Source of the DNA: Lumbricus terrestris
Taxonomy: Eukaryota > Annelida > Clitellata > Crassiclitellata > Lumbricidae
Length of the DNA stretch: 64,000 bases
Reading direction: 5' to 3'
Assembly: GCA_949752735.1 (NCBI GenBank)
Contig: OX457043.1
Span: 2,757,367 to 2,821,366, forward strand
Positions within the stretch are counted from its first letter, which is position 1. The number at the start of each line of letters is the position of its first letter. Positions 36,968-51,756 of this stretch are shown here, piece after piece. A program made the position numbers and the translations under genes. The notes below the pieces were generated by a model. That model saw only the letters and a program-made list of their open reading frames with translations. It made no database searches and had not been told where the DNA came from.

Positions 36968-37505
36968 TTACTCTCAAAATAATCGAAACTTTACTAGCAT
37001 GTCACTGAAATCTGTTGAACAAATTTTCATGGGCAATCAGCTCTTATCGTCTTATTCTAGCGATCGATGCAGCTTTGCCCCTGGATTTGAGATGCCGCAA
37101 TACCACATTGAAGCGATGGATTTCTTTCCATTCAGTTGTAGGCTATCACAACTTATTCGCTCAAACTTAACGCTTATTCTCTTTAAATTATCGTGTCTGT
37201 TGTGATTCGAACGATTTTGAAGAACTGAAATGGTGGTCACACGTAGATATTTAACATTTTGGTGTTTTGGCAGCTGTTATTTCAATGTCAAATAATGAAT
37301 TCGAACCAGTGAAGATAATCAGATAATAGCAGGCTAAGGCAACACTTCAGTCAGCGGTTTTCAACAGTAAGGTGCTTGGCATTTAGCTGTTGGACAACGC
37401 TTTATAAATTTGAAATATACGGCCGAAAATTAAAGTAGACTGACAGACCATTTCCTGCCGGCCCATGGTCATAGGCGTAACGTTCTATTGTGACGGTGGT
37501 GTCCA

Positions 37506-37551
37506 GTCACCACCACTTTTAAAAGTGGTGGTGACAGTCTCCACCACTTTT
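37506..37551. repeat. Palindrome plus third 15-mer, copy
   Basis: Duplicate of 9499-9544. Confidence 0.85.
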
Positions 37552-39231
37552 TGATCCGGCAAGGAAATATTTTTGAGAAACATGAAAGCAAAGATTTTTA
37601 ACGTTGCAACATATAACGACATCATCATTATTTTTTCTTTCACAACATATGATTAGACTCACATACCATATAGGCCTATAGTGCATGCAACATATTTTTT
37701 AAGGTTTATTATTATGATTTTTGAAACAAATGGTGTTTAAATGTGAGCCAACAATTTTCAGCGCAGGCCTATAGATAGAGCTCAAAATAGGGGAGAGCTG
37801 AATAATATGAGCCCACGATTAATTTCTGGTCGAGCTTCAAACTTTTTGATTCCTTTCAGCACGTCATTTCTGTGTGAACTGGTTTCAAAACTCTTCTTCC
37901 TATCAAAGACAAATATGGCTTAAAATTTGCGTTTGAATTTGACAAATATTAAACCAGATATTTTATATCTGCGCGAGTAAAAACAAGCCCACAACACCAC
38001 AACGCTATAGGTTAGCTCTTTCTTACAGAGGTTATAAACCAATTTAATTTTGCCTTTTTGTTAACATGATTACATGATTAAAACTATACATATACTTTAA
38101 ATTTTGCTCATTAATACGACTCTAAATTAATACACGGGGGAGGGACAATAAAAATGAAGCTTGAGAGCCGCTGGGGTATTGTAACAGGAAACCGAGGAAA
38201 TAATTGAACTGAGAAGTTGTGTGCCAAGGAATAGTCACCACAACTTTTACGGGGAAAGTTACGCCCATGCCCATGGTCGTTTATGGCATTAGGCTTCAAT
38301 AGCATCGAATGCTGCAGGATGCTTAGTCTGTTAAAGATGTATGCGAATCGCCTTGTTTCCGATCCCACATCTTCAGCATTATTGTAGATCTACCATAATA
38401 ATTTACTAGTTTTCCTGACACATCATAGGACTCAACATGCTCGACCACCGTGTTGACGCAAATTTTAACGGGGCCCTGATGGTCAACCCCGTTTTCCAAT
38501 GACTCGATCGGTCTGTGAATGGTTAATGTCATTGCATCCAGAGGCGGGTACAGAAATTTTCGAAGGGGTATTAAAATTCAGGACCTTGGCTCTGAAAAAA
38601 TTGCGTTGTACTTAAGCTAAAAAATCTGATGACCTCTTTTATGTCTTGGAAATATACCAAAGTACCCTGCCAAAACAGCTGATAAACTTTTTCAGTCATT
38701 CATCAACCGAATCTCTTGAACATGTACCATTTTTTAAAACCAAGGCTAAAAAAATTATTGATCACTTGTTTTTTCAAATCCTACTTTCACCTTTTCCCGC
38801 TGCATTGGTTTCAAGCTTGTTCAAACCTGATGGGGGCCCACGTCCCGTGCACATTTCTCATGGGGCCATGGCCGAATAAGCCTCAGGATCCGCTTCTGAT
38901 TGCAGTCGCTGAATTGTGGAGACTGAGGCACTCTCCTATACGGAGGTACTTTCATGAGTGAAGCAAAGAGAAGCCCTAAAAGACGTTGAGAGCAAGAGTC
39001 CAAGCCATGGAAGTGGTCAATGGCAGCGCTGAACGTGGCATCCAGAAGAGATTTCTCCTAGTAGCCTAATGTCAGTAACACGGACCAAACAGATAGCATT
39101 GTCATTGTGTCTAATTTGCTATCATCAAAACCACAAAACACATCGTTCTTATTTTATAAAAAAATCAATAGGCCTACTGTAATGTTTTAACAATAACGGT
39201 CATTTAAATGACTCAAATGAACATTTGGTAC

Positions 39232-40132
39232 GAGTGGTTCCATCAATCGTTCGATATACACCATGCATTAGAACCCCTTGTTTGAGATTCAAAAATCCTA
39301 ATCCCTGGATTGCACTGATTGAACTAAACAAACGATATTCTGTACGAGTAATTGAGTATTTCATCAGACATAAAATGCGTTGTATATAATAATTCTTAGT
39401 GGACATTGACTTCAGGGGGAGCAGTTACCTCATTTTGTGGTATCCAACAGAAGTACATGTAACCAGGGCTGTAATCAAGGGTATACGCGGGCATACGGCA
39501 TCGTATAGGCTACTCACCGCAGTAAACCAGGGTATACGCGGGTATACAGCGCATATTCACCTCACAAAGAGCGTGTGGGTATACGCACGAAAGGGGCAAA
39601 GGATGTTTAGGTGTATTTTTCACGAAATGCGGAGTGAATGACTAAAACAACGGTCGTCAGCTTCTTTGGGACGGATAAATATCTCCTTTTTTTACTACGG
39701 GGAAATGGGGAAATTTTTTGGGCGGACGACATCCGTCTGAAATATTTTGCCCGCAAAAGTCGGTTTTTCTCCCGGTCAGCGTGTACTCACCTCAAATTTA
39801 CCAGTACAGCCCTGCATGTAACATATTGGCGGATGACTAAGACAATTTTACGTCGTCATTGATGTCCTTAAAGTAACATAATGTTGCGCTTGCTCACGTC
39901 TCAGTCGACGCTTCATTGAGCAGAAAAACCAATTCACCATATGATCGATCTTTGTACCATATTGCATCTATAGCGATGAATCATAATCGATTGCAATCTC
40001 AAAATGTCCAGAGCAGAAGCTTATTCACGAGCGTTTGATATAATATTCGTTCATTTATACACATGACTTGCATTTTCTGCTCATCATCAACCAATTCTTC
40101 AGTGTTTCTCTATTCCGTCAGGTGTGCAGTGT
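39232..40132. repeat. Block R, copy f, with hAT MITE H at 39464-39814
   Basis: Duplicate of 11225-12125. The MITE keeps its CATGTAAC target duplication. No gene. Confidence 0.6.
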
Positions 40133-40194
40133 GTGCATACATACATACATACATACATACATACATACATACATACATACATACATACATACAT

Positions 40195-43100
40195 TAGGGC
40201 GCCCGTTAAGCCAATGAGAAAATTTTAAATTCGTAATTTTCTACACGGTACCCTCTGAAGTTGTTACACCTGGTCTGTGAAATAACAGAGTGAAATTGCA
40301 GAATTTTATGTTATTATTTACTGGGAGCTCAACATGACTAAAGTTTGTGCTATATCGCAATCTTTCGCACCTTTTCCAGTTTCGTTGTTTACAGCATTTT
40401 GTTTCACATTGCACATGTTACTTAGGCCTACTATGTTGTTATTATTCTATTTAGACTTATTAATGTGTTTAATATTACTGCTGCTCTCTCAGTCAACAGT
40501 TTATCCTTGGATTCTTTCAGCTAGTTCATGTATAAAAATGAGTCCTTGTCATTACAAAATCACAACAAACAGCTAAGGTTTTAATCTTAATTTAAAAATA
40601 ACTGGACCCGCTACAAAACCACAAGAAGCACTAAGTTGTAAAGAAATTGCATTTAAAGAGAACAGAAAAATGTCATATTCACAAAAGGTTACTGTTAGTA
40701 GGTTTTAGCTTATTATGGTCAATGTCCATACAGTACTCACAAACAGAGTAAAATTGCTATATCTATTAATTGTGCAATTAGCATTCTGAAATCTGCACCA
40801 TCACTTTCATTTAGCTGGAACATGTTCCTGTTGTTAAAAAATATGCAATCCTTTTTTTATTTAGTGTGCACACTGTTCTGCGCAATTGGGGCAATGATGC
40901 AGTAACTGTTGTATTTAGTGTGTCAATGTTATAGTTGTCATACTAAAGCAGCTGCAGTAGGGTGGTTCTAAAAAATGAAAGTGGTTTAAATTTGCTCTCC
41001 AACCCACCATTTGGTGACGCCAGGTGTTAGTAGGTCACAGTTAAAAAATTAGAAGAAAATAATAATATTTAGGACTGGCGCGGAGCTGACGAAATTTTCA
41101 TAATTTCCTAATGGTTTTCATCAAACTTATCAAGACATCGGCACACGGCAATGTTAGTAATAAATGCATACGAGTCAACCACAAATTCTGAGGTATGCAA
41201 TTTAATTAATTTTCTAGATAATGTTACTACAGTCATGTCGGAATGAATAAATTTTTGGTAGTTTTAGGACATTGACGGCAAAACTTAGAAGACAACAATG
41301 TCATGAAAATGTAGCCAAGAATATCAACATTTTCCGATGAATTTATCAGGCAGTCGATTTTTACCAACTAGATGGTTGCCGTTTTGGTTGGCTCATAGCA
41401 TTGCCTCTTGTGTTTCCCTACGACCTGTAGCCAGAACACTGCCTTTGTTCTGCACTTTGTGCTGGCGAAGAGTTAAATTTTTGAACTGAAGTGTCTACAC
41501 AACTTCAGCGATACAGTTAACCACTTTAACCGAATTGAGAATCACATGGCTCTTTTGTTACATTCGAGTTCCAATAATTATATGGGCTTGAGTCATAGGT
41601 CACTGTAAAAAGTCATCAGACAATTCCAGCGGGTTGAAGAATGTGATGAGTGATTTAACGACGGAAATATATTGTGGAGTTCTGTTTTGCTACAGGTTCA
41701 GGGAATGGTGGGATTCGTTCTAATGATCTCACAGAACCCGATTTTTCGTTTAGGGCCTTTGCCATGAGTCTCCTCTCATCCACTTAAAAATGATCGTCAA
41801 AAAACGCAAGCCCAACCAGCAACTCAAACAAGTCCGAGAAGTGAGAACTAAACGTGTTTGTGGCAACCTTAGCAACCTCCCTGTTCTTGTCGGTGGGCAG
41901 CATGGATAGCAAATTCCTGTCATTTTTTGAAGAAACTGTTGACGCTGCGCTCTGGAAACAGTAGGCCTACTTGGTATTATAATATTATGTGAGTCGCAAT
42001 GAGTGACACTTCCTTCAGATCCTTCCAGTCAACTTCGCCACACGAAAGACGCGAGACTTCCGTGATATCGTTGATACTGGCAGCAGACCATGTCAAGGTT
42101 TATATTAGGAGAGGAACATCCACATTTTAAATGTGTAAATGGCTCTGACCATCATAAAGCCCGACGCACAGCTGCTGGATAGCGGTAACATAGGCCTATT
42201 CGATGTGGTAGAATGTCACAGAGAAAATGGCAGATAGCTCAAGAAGTTCATCGGTAATCATCACCGCAAACTCAATAGCCTCGTCCTTCATATGGGACCT
42301 GGTAGTCATCTCTTCATCCTCTGTGGGTGTGGAAAAGGTGGCCTGATATATAATGGGCCGAAAATCTTTAAAGCGACTTGATTGCTCCATATTGGAAAAA
42401 CGTGGATGTAGGCCTATGATAAGGACCTAAGACCTTCTCCAACATGATTTCAGAATTGTTGTGGTGGCATGCTATATATAAATTTAGGAGCTTTCAGCCT
42501 AATTCTCTTTCCAACAATGAGCACACGCCATTTTCGGAAGTCTTAAAATTTAGCGATATTACCAACTAAACAACTTGGAGTAGCAGCTTGACTTGGTACT
42601 TTACTGTTTAGCCTGTCCTTTTCCACAGCACATTTAATTCAGGACTGCATCTTTTCAGGCTAAGCACCGTCTTGTATGCGTGCATGCGCTCTGTCTCCCA
42701 ATTTTCATTTGCATAGACCTCCACGCACTGCACTCTGCTGTTAGTGGTGACTCAATGGTTACTTTCACCCTTACTTTGACAATGTAGAGCCATTCCTTCT
42801 CTGTGGTTGGTCCAACAACCAGGAATTTGACTTTTCGGCACCTCTCTGTTTTCAGTGTTAAAAACGGCCGAAGGCTGTTTTTCGCTTGATCTCGGCCGGG
42901 GGGCGCCTCTGAGTAGGTGTCCTGAAGGGGCGATATATAAATTCTGATTGATTGAATGATTGACTGACTGATTGATTTACTGACCAAGACAAATTTTATA
43001 CTGAAAAGTAAGTAGCAAAGTAGTTCATTAGTCATTGGTAAGAAATTGCCGAAATATGTGCAATCATCTAAACTTCAACTGGTTCGCGCCAGTCCTAAAT

Positions 43101-45023
43101 ACGTCTGGAATCTGAAAATATTTTGGATTAAGAGTCTCTATAAGTCGTATCACCAAATGGTGGGTTGGAGAATAATGAAGAAAGAACTTCAAAAGTTGCC
43201 ATTGTCGATGGAACCACCCTAAGCTGCAGTATATCTAAATCACTGATAGTGCTTTCAGTTTTTTGGATTTAAAATCTTAGATTGATTAGTTAATTACCAA
43301 TAGAACAATGTCAAAAGTAGCTGCTTCACGACTTGTAACAGTCACACGTATAGTTCAGCTGACATTTGGTTGATTGATACGGTATCAGAAGAAATACATG
43401 TGGAAGCAAGCTTCCAACTTACAATCAGGTGTTGTCTGTCTTTTTCCATCGGCACAAGATTCTTGCTAAGACAGTCAGAGACAGTTCAAGGTCTGTTGTA
43501 CATGAAGTTCTTCACATTTGGTCAATGGCCCGTATCCCAACAACACTTGATAGGAATGCCATTGAAAAGTTGGAGGACATGTTTTATAGTTGGGAGAAAC
43601 TGAATAAGAACATGCATCGCAGAACGGAGCTAATGAAAGTACTATGATCGGAGATTTGGAAAAACTTTTGACATATCACATACAGATGCTATGTCAATGA
43701 CCACCATTGCTGAAGACAGGTTTTTCTTGGATGACCAACAATGTCCACGCATAGGCTAAATGGGTGGTGTAGACACAGCTTTGTAACAGACACAGTTTTG
43801 GCTAGAACAGAGGGCAGAAAGTTAAAGAGATTGAAGTGTGAGCATTATCTCAGAAGTAAAGAAGATGACAGAAAGAGAGCGAGTATCACAGTTCAGAAAG
43901 ATGATGTATTGACTTCAGAAGAAGAATTGGCCACTATGGCTGCTAAAGTTGAGTCTTATCTAGAACCACGCTGCTCACATAGAGCTACCAAACGAGGGTC
44001 GGTGCCTGTTGTAACAGCAGAATTAAGTGCTGCACTTCATCGAGCCAATGTCAGCAGCCGCACAGCAACACTTACCGGTATTCTGGCTGAGACTGCATAG
44101 AACCTTGGACATGACATGTCTAGTTTCAACGTCAATCCTGAATCCATCAAAACAGCAAGACTAAAGTTTCGTCAACATACCGCTCAGGCTGGAAAAGCCA
44201 TTTTCGAACCGTCCGTACCTCTAGTTGTACATTGGGATGGCAAGATGTTACCAGATATTGCAGGCAATGAGCAGGTTGACGCATTCTTGGTATCAGGTTT
44301 GCATGTGGAGCAGCCTCTTGACGTGACAAAGCTTCTGGATGGTAGGGGGAAGCAACTAGCAATGCTGCTGTTTCAATGATGTGAGAGTGGGGAATAGAAA
44401 ATCCATGTGCCTAGACACCCCAGCTTCCATTATGGGCAGACAAAGTGGGGTTTGTGGTGTGAAGATTTCGAGCTAAACAAGAAATATGTTAACAGTCTAG
44501 TCTGGCAGTGGTAAATGGCAGAGTAGAGTGAGCTGTGTAGCTGATATATGACTTCAACACCTCCATTACAACAAGTGATGAACAGAAACAATTTCTCAAG
44601 CCACAGAGCCAAGTGCCCAAAAGCGAGAAAGTCGCTACTTGTCGTTGATGATACAACAACAAAATACACTGACAACTAGACCCTAGTGACTTACAGCTTA
44701 AAAACGAAAATAAATGCTGCAATGTACTTTGTTGTGGCAGTAGGCCTATTGTTATTAATATTCTGAATAGTTCAGTTTTGATTAGCATTTGACAGTGCTG
44801 TATTGATTTTGCATTGAAAATATTTGAATGATAAATAACTGTGAAATAAGTCAGAATAGCATGCTGTCGGATAATATTTCGCTAACTTAACATTATGTTG
44901 AGCTCCCTCTAAACATGCATCCAAAATTCTTAAAAAATTACCTGGAACTTCTCTCATGATAGACAACAAAATGAGAGGGTACCACATAAGAAATTCAGAA
45001 AATATTTTTTAACGGGCACCCTA
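40195..45023. mobile_element. hAT element A, copy 2 (with nested B at 40958-43221)
   Basis: Duplicate of 12188-17016 with the same ACATACAT flanks. The nested B keeps AGCTGCAG flanks. Microsatellites on either side are 40135-40194 and 45024-45111. Confidence 0.85.
43741..44379 (+). pseudogene. Decayed hAT-type transposase, copy 2
   Basis: Duplicate of 15734-16372, with the same TAG stop (44098-44100) and VVHWDGKMLPDIAG segment. Confidence 0.65.
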
Positions 45024-45111
45024 ACATACATACATACATACATACATACATACATACATACATACATGCATACATACATACATACATACACACATACACA
45101 CATACATACAT

Positions 45112-46040
45112 AAAAAAATACATAGAATAATGAAAACAGTAACTCGGAACCATTTTCATTTTCTGAAACTTTTCTGGTAAGTCATTTCTGGGAGACCTCC
45201 CCCTAGAGATGCATAGATTAAACACTGCATGTCTGAGTGTAGGGCTATATACGGTTCTAGGACTAAATGGCATGGACAAAACGGTGTGTTCAAATGGAGG
45301 CAGGTATTTTATTGCTGAAATAGAGCGTGGATGGCTTTTTGTAGCTGAGGTAGTGCTCTAGTGAGGAAAAACATTTGAGAAAAGAAGGCTTTATTGATGT
45401 CTTTCGTTCATGTGTTTCATGATGTATCCAGCTTCAATTTCAGCCATAAGATTCTTTTAATTAACCTCCATTTGTAATTCATCTTTCAATAATCCAGTTT
45501 CTATTTAAGCTATGAAAATACCCTGATACAGCTTCTACATCTAAAGCGTTATTTTCATCAATCCAGCTTCCATTACATATATAAAAATATCCATGCAGAG
45601 CCTTCATCCAGCTTCCATTTCACATGCATCTTTTCGTTAATCCGGCTTCTATTTCATATATAAAAATTTACTAATCCAGCTTTCATTTCATCCATACCAT
45701 TTTGTCCGTACCATTGTAGAGGAACACAGCTGGGAATGTTTAACTACTTTAATTCATATTATAAGATGACGATAGTGTTGACAGCACTTAATATAGTGCA
45801 ACGCTAAAAACACTTGACGACCAAGAGAACCAACCCGAACTGCTGCCTGACTAAGCCCAACCCCTAGAACCGACTTGACTGAGTCCGACCTCGTTTCTTA
45901 TTGTGCGGGCTCTTATATAGCGACTCTCTTAGTTTCTTGGTTTATCGTACCTTAACCACATTGGTCGCTAGCCACATTCCTGATTCGGTGCTAAGCGACT
46001 CATCTTTTCTTACCCTCTCTGCCTCTATTCGGCCTGTAGT
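45112..46040. other. No gene; AATCCAGCTTCCATTT-type repeats at 45431-45697
   Basis: Duplicate of 17105-18033. Followed by (CTGT)n at 46041-46103. Confidence 0.6.
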
Positions 46041-46042
46041 CA

Positions 46043-46108
<66 letters not shown>

Positions 46109-46117
46109 TGTGCTTAA

Positions 46118-47023
46118 CCCTCGGGCAACCAAGGGGGGGGTGGTTGCCACCCCCCAGGTTTTTCCCAAATAATTCTTGTTTCGTTTCGAATAAAATTTTG
46201 ACATTTTAGGTAGCTGTAGAGGGTTCATTTGCACACATTTTGAGGTATATGTTTTCATGATACTCCATACCTTTCAAAAGTTATACCCGATATACCCGAG
46301 GTACCAGGGGGGTGGATACCACCACCCCTCCCCTTAGATTATCAGCTATACCTTATCCGTCATTTAACACCAAGGGACACGAATTATACCATTCTATAGA
46401 GGGAATGTGAGGCTACATTTCGGTGCTAATTGTGGTGTCTTTTTACAACCGGAAGTGCTCAAAATAAATTAAAGTATATATAAATAGGTTTCATTTTCGT
46501 AAACATTTAATGTTTTTTCTATTATAACGTATCCATAATTTATTTTGCAAGGGAAAAAATTATGCCATTCTATAGAGGGCACGTAGGGCTATTTTGTCAT
46601 ACCAATTAATTTGACTTTTGATGACCGGAAGTGCTAAAAAAATTAAAATGTGTGAAAAACTTGGGGTTTTTACAATGCATATCGATATTTCTGTGTAAAC
46701 TTTGTCAGCTTCTAATGAACTTGTATACATGTATGTATGCATACGTGCATGCATACATACATGCACACATGCATGCATACATACATACATACAAATATAC
46801 ATACATACATACATAATTACATATATGCACGCACGCATGCTTTCGTACATACATTCATATATACATATATATTTACAAACATTCATATATACACACATGC
46901 ATACATACATACACACACATACATGCATACATACATACATACATACATACATACATACATACATACATACATACATACATACATACATACATACATACAT
47001 ACATACATACATACATACATACA

Positions 47024-47054
<31 letters not shown>

Positions 47055-49331
47055 TAGGGTGGTCGCATCTGCAATGGCAAATTTTCAACTTCAGTTTCAT
47101 TCTTTCTCCAACCCACCATTTGGTGCCACTTGGTAAAAGACTGTTGTAACCCAAAAATTATGCCGATTGAAAAATATTTAGGACTATCACAACGTGATTG
47201 AAGTTTTCGATTTTTACGAAATATCATCGTCTTTCTGAGTATAAGGATAATTTAGTCAAAAATTTTTACCCGTGACTAGTTTTAGCAGAAAGACGACATT
47301 ATTTTTACTCAAGCACAACCGACAAGTAGCCTATGCCTAACTTCTACAACGATGATAATGGTTTATTATATATTTTAATGAACAATTGAACATCACAATA
47401 GTATTTGACGTGTGAATCCCTGAGATCGATGACCATAAACCTATAGGGTACTAGTAAGCCAACACATTGCTATGTTCTTTTCGTAGGTCTGATTTCTATC
47501 TACAGGAATCCTTTGTTACACTAAAGGTTCTTTATTACATGCCTAACTTTAACACAAATTTTGATATAACACGGACAAGGACCTCAATTGTCTAATAGTT
47601 GAAATAGAGAAAAAAATACTGATGATATTTTTGTTTACTGTGGCAATCAGAGCAGAATGACAAAGCCCATCACAGATAAAATTTATCAAGAGCTGCTGTA
47701 AAGAAATGAATTAAAATAGATGTTGAAATTATTGAGATCATAATTTTTATAGATCTATGAAATTAATTATTACCACACAGGAGTCAAAGAGCAGCTTTCA
47801 AAGCGCATCATAATTGAGTGGGGAAGCCTACTCACATTGCCACATTTCATAATATACAAATTATCCCATTAAAAGTATACTTTTAGAGTTGAAAGAATGA
47901 ACACAGAGTCCAACAATTGCCGCAGAAAGTGCTGTCAAGAGTGGACACAAATTACACCGCCTTTATTAGCTATTGTAAATTAACTACCTATTATAAATTT
48001 GCATCAAAGGCGATGGTGTCAAACACATAAGCTATGTGCTACTCAAAATCTCTACATCATCCTCAGCAATGGATCCAGCTGAAATTACAGTGACCACCAA
48101 CAAGGACAACTCAGACGACCAACCAATCCAAGGAAATAGGTATAGTACCCTCAGGACAACACCCATTGCTACACTCTTGGTGGCAGATGAGCACCTTCTT
48201 TGGGCAACATGCCAGAGATTTCACTTTGAGGGAAGTGTATCGTGAAACTACACCATAGCTCAAACCCATTCAAACACCAAATGCAATTTGAATTGGGAGA
48301 CAGGGTAATAATGCCTCGGGTTGAAAACATATTAGCCTAAATCTGAGATAAAAATTCTTATCTAAAATGGGGTGCTACTTTTAATATTACATCATTTTCT
48401 TGTACCAAGTAACCCCATGAACAATGACGGCAGAAAAGGAAAGATTTCTGAGAAACCAGAACTCATTAAGAATGTTGGCGATTTTGCAGAATAGATTAAT
48501 TACGTAGGACACAGATGAAACCACAAAAATTTCATATTTATCCCTATAATTGTATACTATTACTGTTCCCTTGCTGTAACAGTCTAAGAGCAATAGGCTA
48601 TTATTATCAATTACGACAACAAGGCAAAACAGGTAGTATTTGTAAAGACATAAGATATGATAGATGTTATCTGTGATGCGGTGTGTTATACAGGTTTTCT
48701 TGCCTTTGAGGAATTTCTCTTGAAGTGACGCTATAGAAATTGATGATTATGATTACGATAACAGTAGCATCATTATGTTAAAGTGTGGACCAACTACAAG
48801 TAGTTGAATTGATTCCTGGTTTGAAAATCCCTGGTTGATTACAAATATATAGCTACTTCTGAGCATTTGAAGACTTGCTATTATAAGGGTAAAACTTTGA
48901 TGGCGTTGTGCTAGTCCTAAATATTAATATTTTCTCTTACAACTTTTTGTGTGATGTTTCTGGGGAGAATGGAACCAAATGGCGCCTTGGAGAGCACTCA
49001 ATTCAAACTTTCATTTTTAACGACCACCCTAATACATATATACATACATAATTGTTAACACACAAATGTCATGTTCAAAACACACAGAATCTAATATTCT
49101 GCCCATGCATAAGTACACGTTTGTGGAATCAAAGGGTCCCCAGGTAAAATTGTATAATTTCGAGGTATATTCATGTATTTTAAAACCTAAATATACCATG
49201 TGGTGCAGAAATGAATGCTCTATCCAATGGTGTATTGCAAGTTATGATATCTCAAACCAAACCCAACATCCAGGGGTGGTAACCCCCCCCCTTGGTAGTT
49301 CATGTTACAAAAAAGCTTGGTAGCCTGAGGG
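46118..49331. mobile_element. piggyBac-like element G, copy 2 (with hAT C at 47055-49031)
   Basis: Duplicate of 18111-21329 with TTAA on both sides. hAT C keeps its ATACATAT flanks. The (CATA)n array is 46725-47054. Confidence 0.8.
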
Positions 49332-49469
49332 TTAACTGGATTGTTTTGTCCTGTCTATCTGCCGTGTATCATTCATTCTCTCTGTATCTCTCTCTCTCTC
49401 GCCGTCTCTCTGTACTATCTTATGTGTCAGCTCCACCACCACACAAGCATGTATTCGTACGTTTTACAT

Positions 49470-50739
49470 GTCAAGATAAAATAACGCAAGCTAAGATAAC
49501 AAAGAGTAGGTAGCAGAGTAAGATGAGTCGGGACGAAGTAATAGGTGTTTATACCCCTTTGCACCCAACCTTCTTGGTTGAGATTCAAACATCCTAACCT
49601 CCGAATTGAACTGAAAGAACTGAACAAACGATGTTCTGCAATACCAATGACTATTACATCAGACACAGAATGCGTTGTGTAAGTCATAAATCTTAGTGGA
49701 GATTGACTTCACCGGAAAACGTTACCTGAGCTGGTAAACCATCAAAAGAAGCAACAGCTTGCCGGATGACTAAGACAATTTTACGTCGTACTTGCAGTCC
49801 CTTGAATTTGTACTTATATGTCAGCTGTTCACGTCTCAGTCGATGCTTCATTGAGCAGAAAACCATTTAACAATAATTCACTCAGACAGCAACGAGAGGC
49901 AGAAGAAGAATAAATATGCTGAGTGATCTCGATGATGGAGATACATATGGTCGCACCACGAGGAGGCGCAGGACAGAGAAGGTTGGAGGAGGTCGGAGGG
50001 GAACACGAGGTCGTCCATGTCACAAACCTGCTCAACAGCAGAGGACTGAAGAAGAGAAGATCGATATTTGGATCATATTGCGTCTACAACGATGAATCAT
50101 AACCGTAATAGTAATCCACACATTTCAAGGGCGTCAATCGAAAGCTAAGCGCAGGGCACCAGCTTATTCACGAGCGTTGAATAAAATATTTGCGCATTAA
50201 TCCAAATGGCTTGAATTAATCTGCTCATCGTTTTAATGAAGGCCTTCTTTTTGTCCTCACTTCCTAGCTTCCGTCAGTTGTGTACCGACGATGAGGATTC
50301 TCCCAGATGAATCCATTCACCGGTTACGCGTTCCCTCGCCGTGACAATATAATTAGATGCCCATGCTGGTAATCTTTTGTCACAAGTTTTTCCACATGGC
50401 CAAATCAAGTCAGTCCTCTTTTTCTGCTCTTCACTGTCAGTGTTTCTCTCTCTTCGAATTCGTTCCACGTTATCTCATCACGAATCGTGTCTCGTCTAAT
50501 CTTCCTCGTCAATTTATCTGCAGCAGCTTACATAATACCACTGGAATCCTCCATCCGTCATCCATCCATAGGCACCAACAATCGCATCCATACATCAGTG
50601 ATGGATTTTCAAATTGAATGTCCTGTGCAGTTTTATTTTTTCTTTCTTTGTCATCTGCAACCTACACATCATCTATACACTGCTGCTGCTAAACAAATTC
50701 AGCGTTTATGTCTTTTGTACTGTGTTCATCTACCGTTAT
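49470..50739. repeat. Block R, copy g, with Arg-rich insert
   Basis: Duplicate of 21465-22735. The Arg-rich open frame with the RGRP core is at 49877-50095 (ATG at 49916). Confidence 0.6.
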
Positions 50740-50748
50740 TTAATTAGT

Positions 50749-51473
50749 GGTGCGCTGACATAACGGCGCCGACAAAACGGCGCGGTAACAAAACAGCGCA
50801 GGCCAAACGGCGCCGACATAACGGCGCAAACTGAACTTAAAAAACAATGGTTTTTGTAGTTTAATAGCAGAAGCAGCAAAAATATATTCTAAATATGAAT
50901 CCAACTTCCATTTAAAATACTATTATTTTTCATCAATCTAGCTTCCATTTAAGCAAGAATATTTTCTTCAATCCAGCATCCATTTAAGCAAGAATATTTT
51001 CTTCAATACAGCTTCCAGTTAAGCAAGACTATTTTTTTCAATCCAGCTTCCATTTAAGCAAGACTATTTTCTTCAATCCAGCTTCCATTTAAGCAAGATT
51101 ATTTTCTTCAATCCAGCTTCAATTTAAGCGAAATTGTTTCCATCAATCCAGATTCTATTTGAGGAAAAATGATTTTGTATCATTCCGACTTCTATTTTAA
51201 GCGCATACATGTATTCTGACTTAGATGTGCCCCTAGTTGCCTTAATCCGGAACGATATCTCATAATCTTGAATTCGTAAGGAGTTTGCTCTTGAATAAGC
51301 AAACAATCACTAGACGGGTATCGTAATCTTTGTACTGAGCCGTATTGTCGGCATAGGCGGAGACCTGCGCCGAGAATTGGGGGGGACGGAAAGACGCGAG
51401 ATTTTCCGAAAATTTCTGACGACCGGCGAAATCTCGTAAAATTTTCTATTTTCGCCGCCAAAAAAGTTGATGA

Positions 51474-51508
<35 letters not shown>

Positions 51509-51747
51509 TCATCCGCCCAAATCTCGCCCAAATCCCGAAGAAATTTTCTATTTTCGCCGCCAAAACAAGTCTTGACGCTCAAACATTGGGGGGGACAAAT
51601 GCATGGGCCGTCCCCCCCAACACTTTTATTGGGGGGGACCGTCCCCCCTGTCCCCCCCCTAGGTCTCCGCCACTGATTGTCGGCGCCGTTTTGTCGGCGC
51701 CGTTTTGTCCTGCGCCGTTTTGTCCTGCGCCCTTTTGCTACGGCGCC
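50749..51747. mobile_element. Intact 999-bp GC-rich iteron element
   Basis: Flanked by an exact 9 bp duplication TTAATTAGT (50740-50748 and 51748-51756). The left end has about five tandem units of GACAAAACGGCGCC type (50756-50830); the right end (51676-51747) has four or five in inverse orientation. The 9 bp duplication fits Mutator-like (8-11 bp) or Merlin (8-9 bp) elements; I see no transposase. The interior is a ~35 bp minisatellite (50909-51174) and a nested hAT MITE (51352-51675) with ATTGTCGG flanks. Confidence 0.85.
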
Positions 51748-51756
51748 TTAATTAGT

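Larger units (their letters stand above)
32018..51738. repeat. Segmental duplication, copy 2
   Basis: Near-identical to 3986-23734. Offset drifts from about 28031 to 28004 through microsatellite length changes. Unlike copy 1, the right side continues through the intact end of the iteron element into unrelated sequence. Confidence 0.9.
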
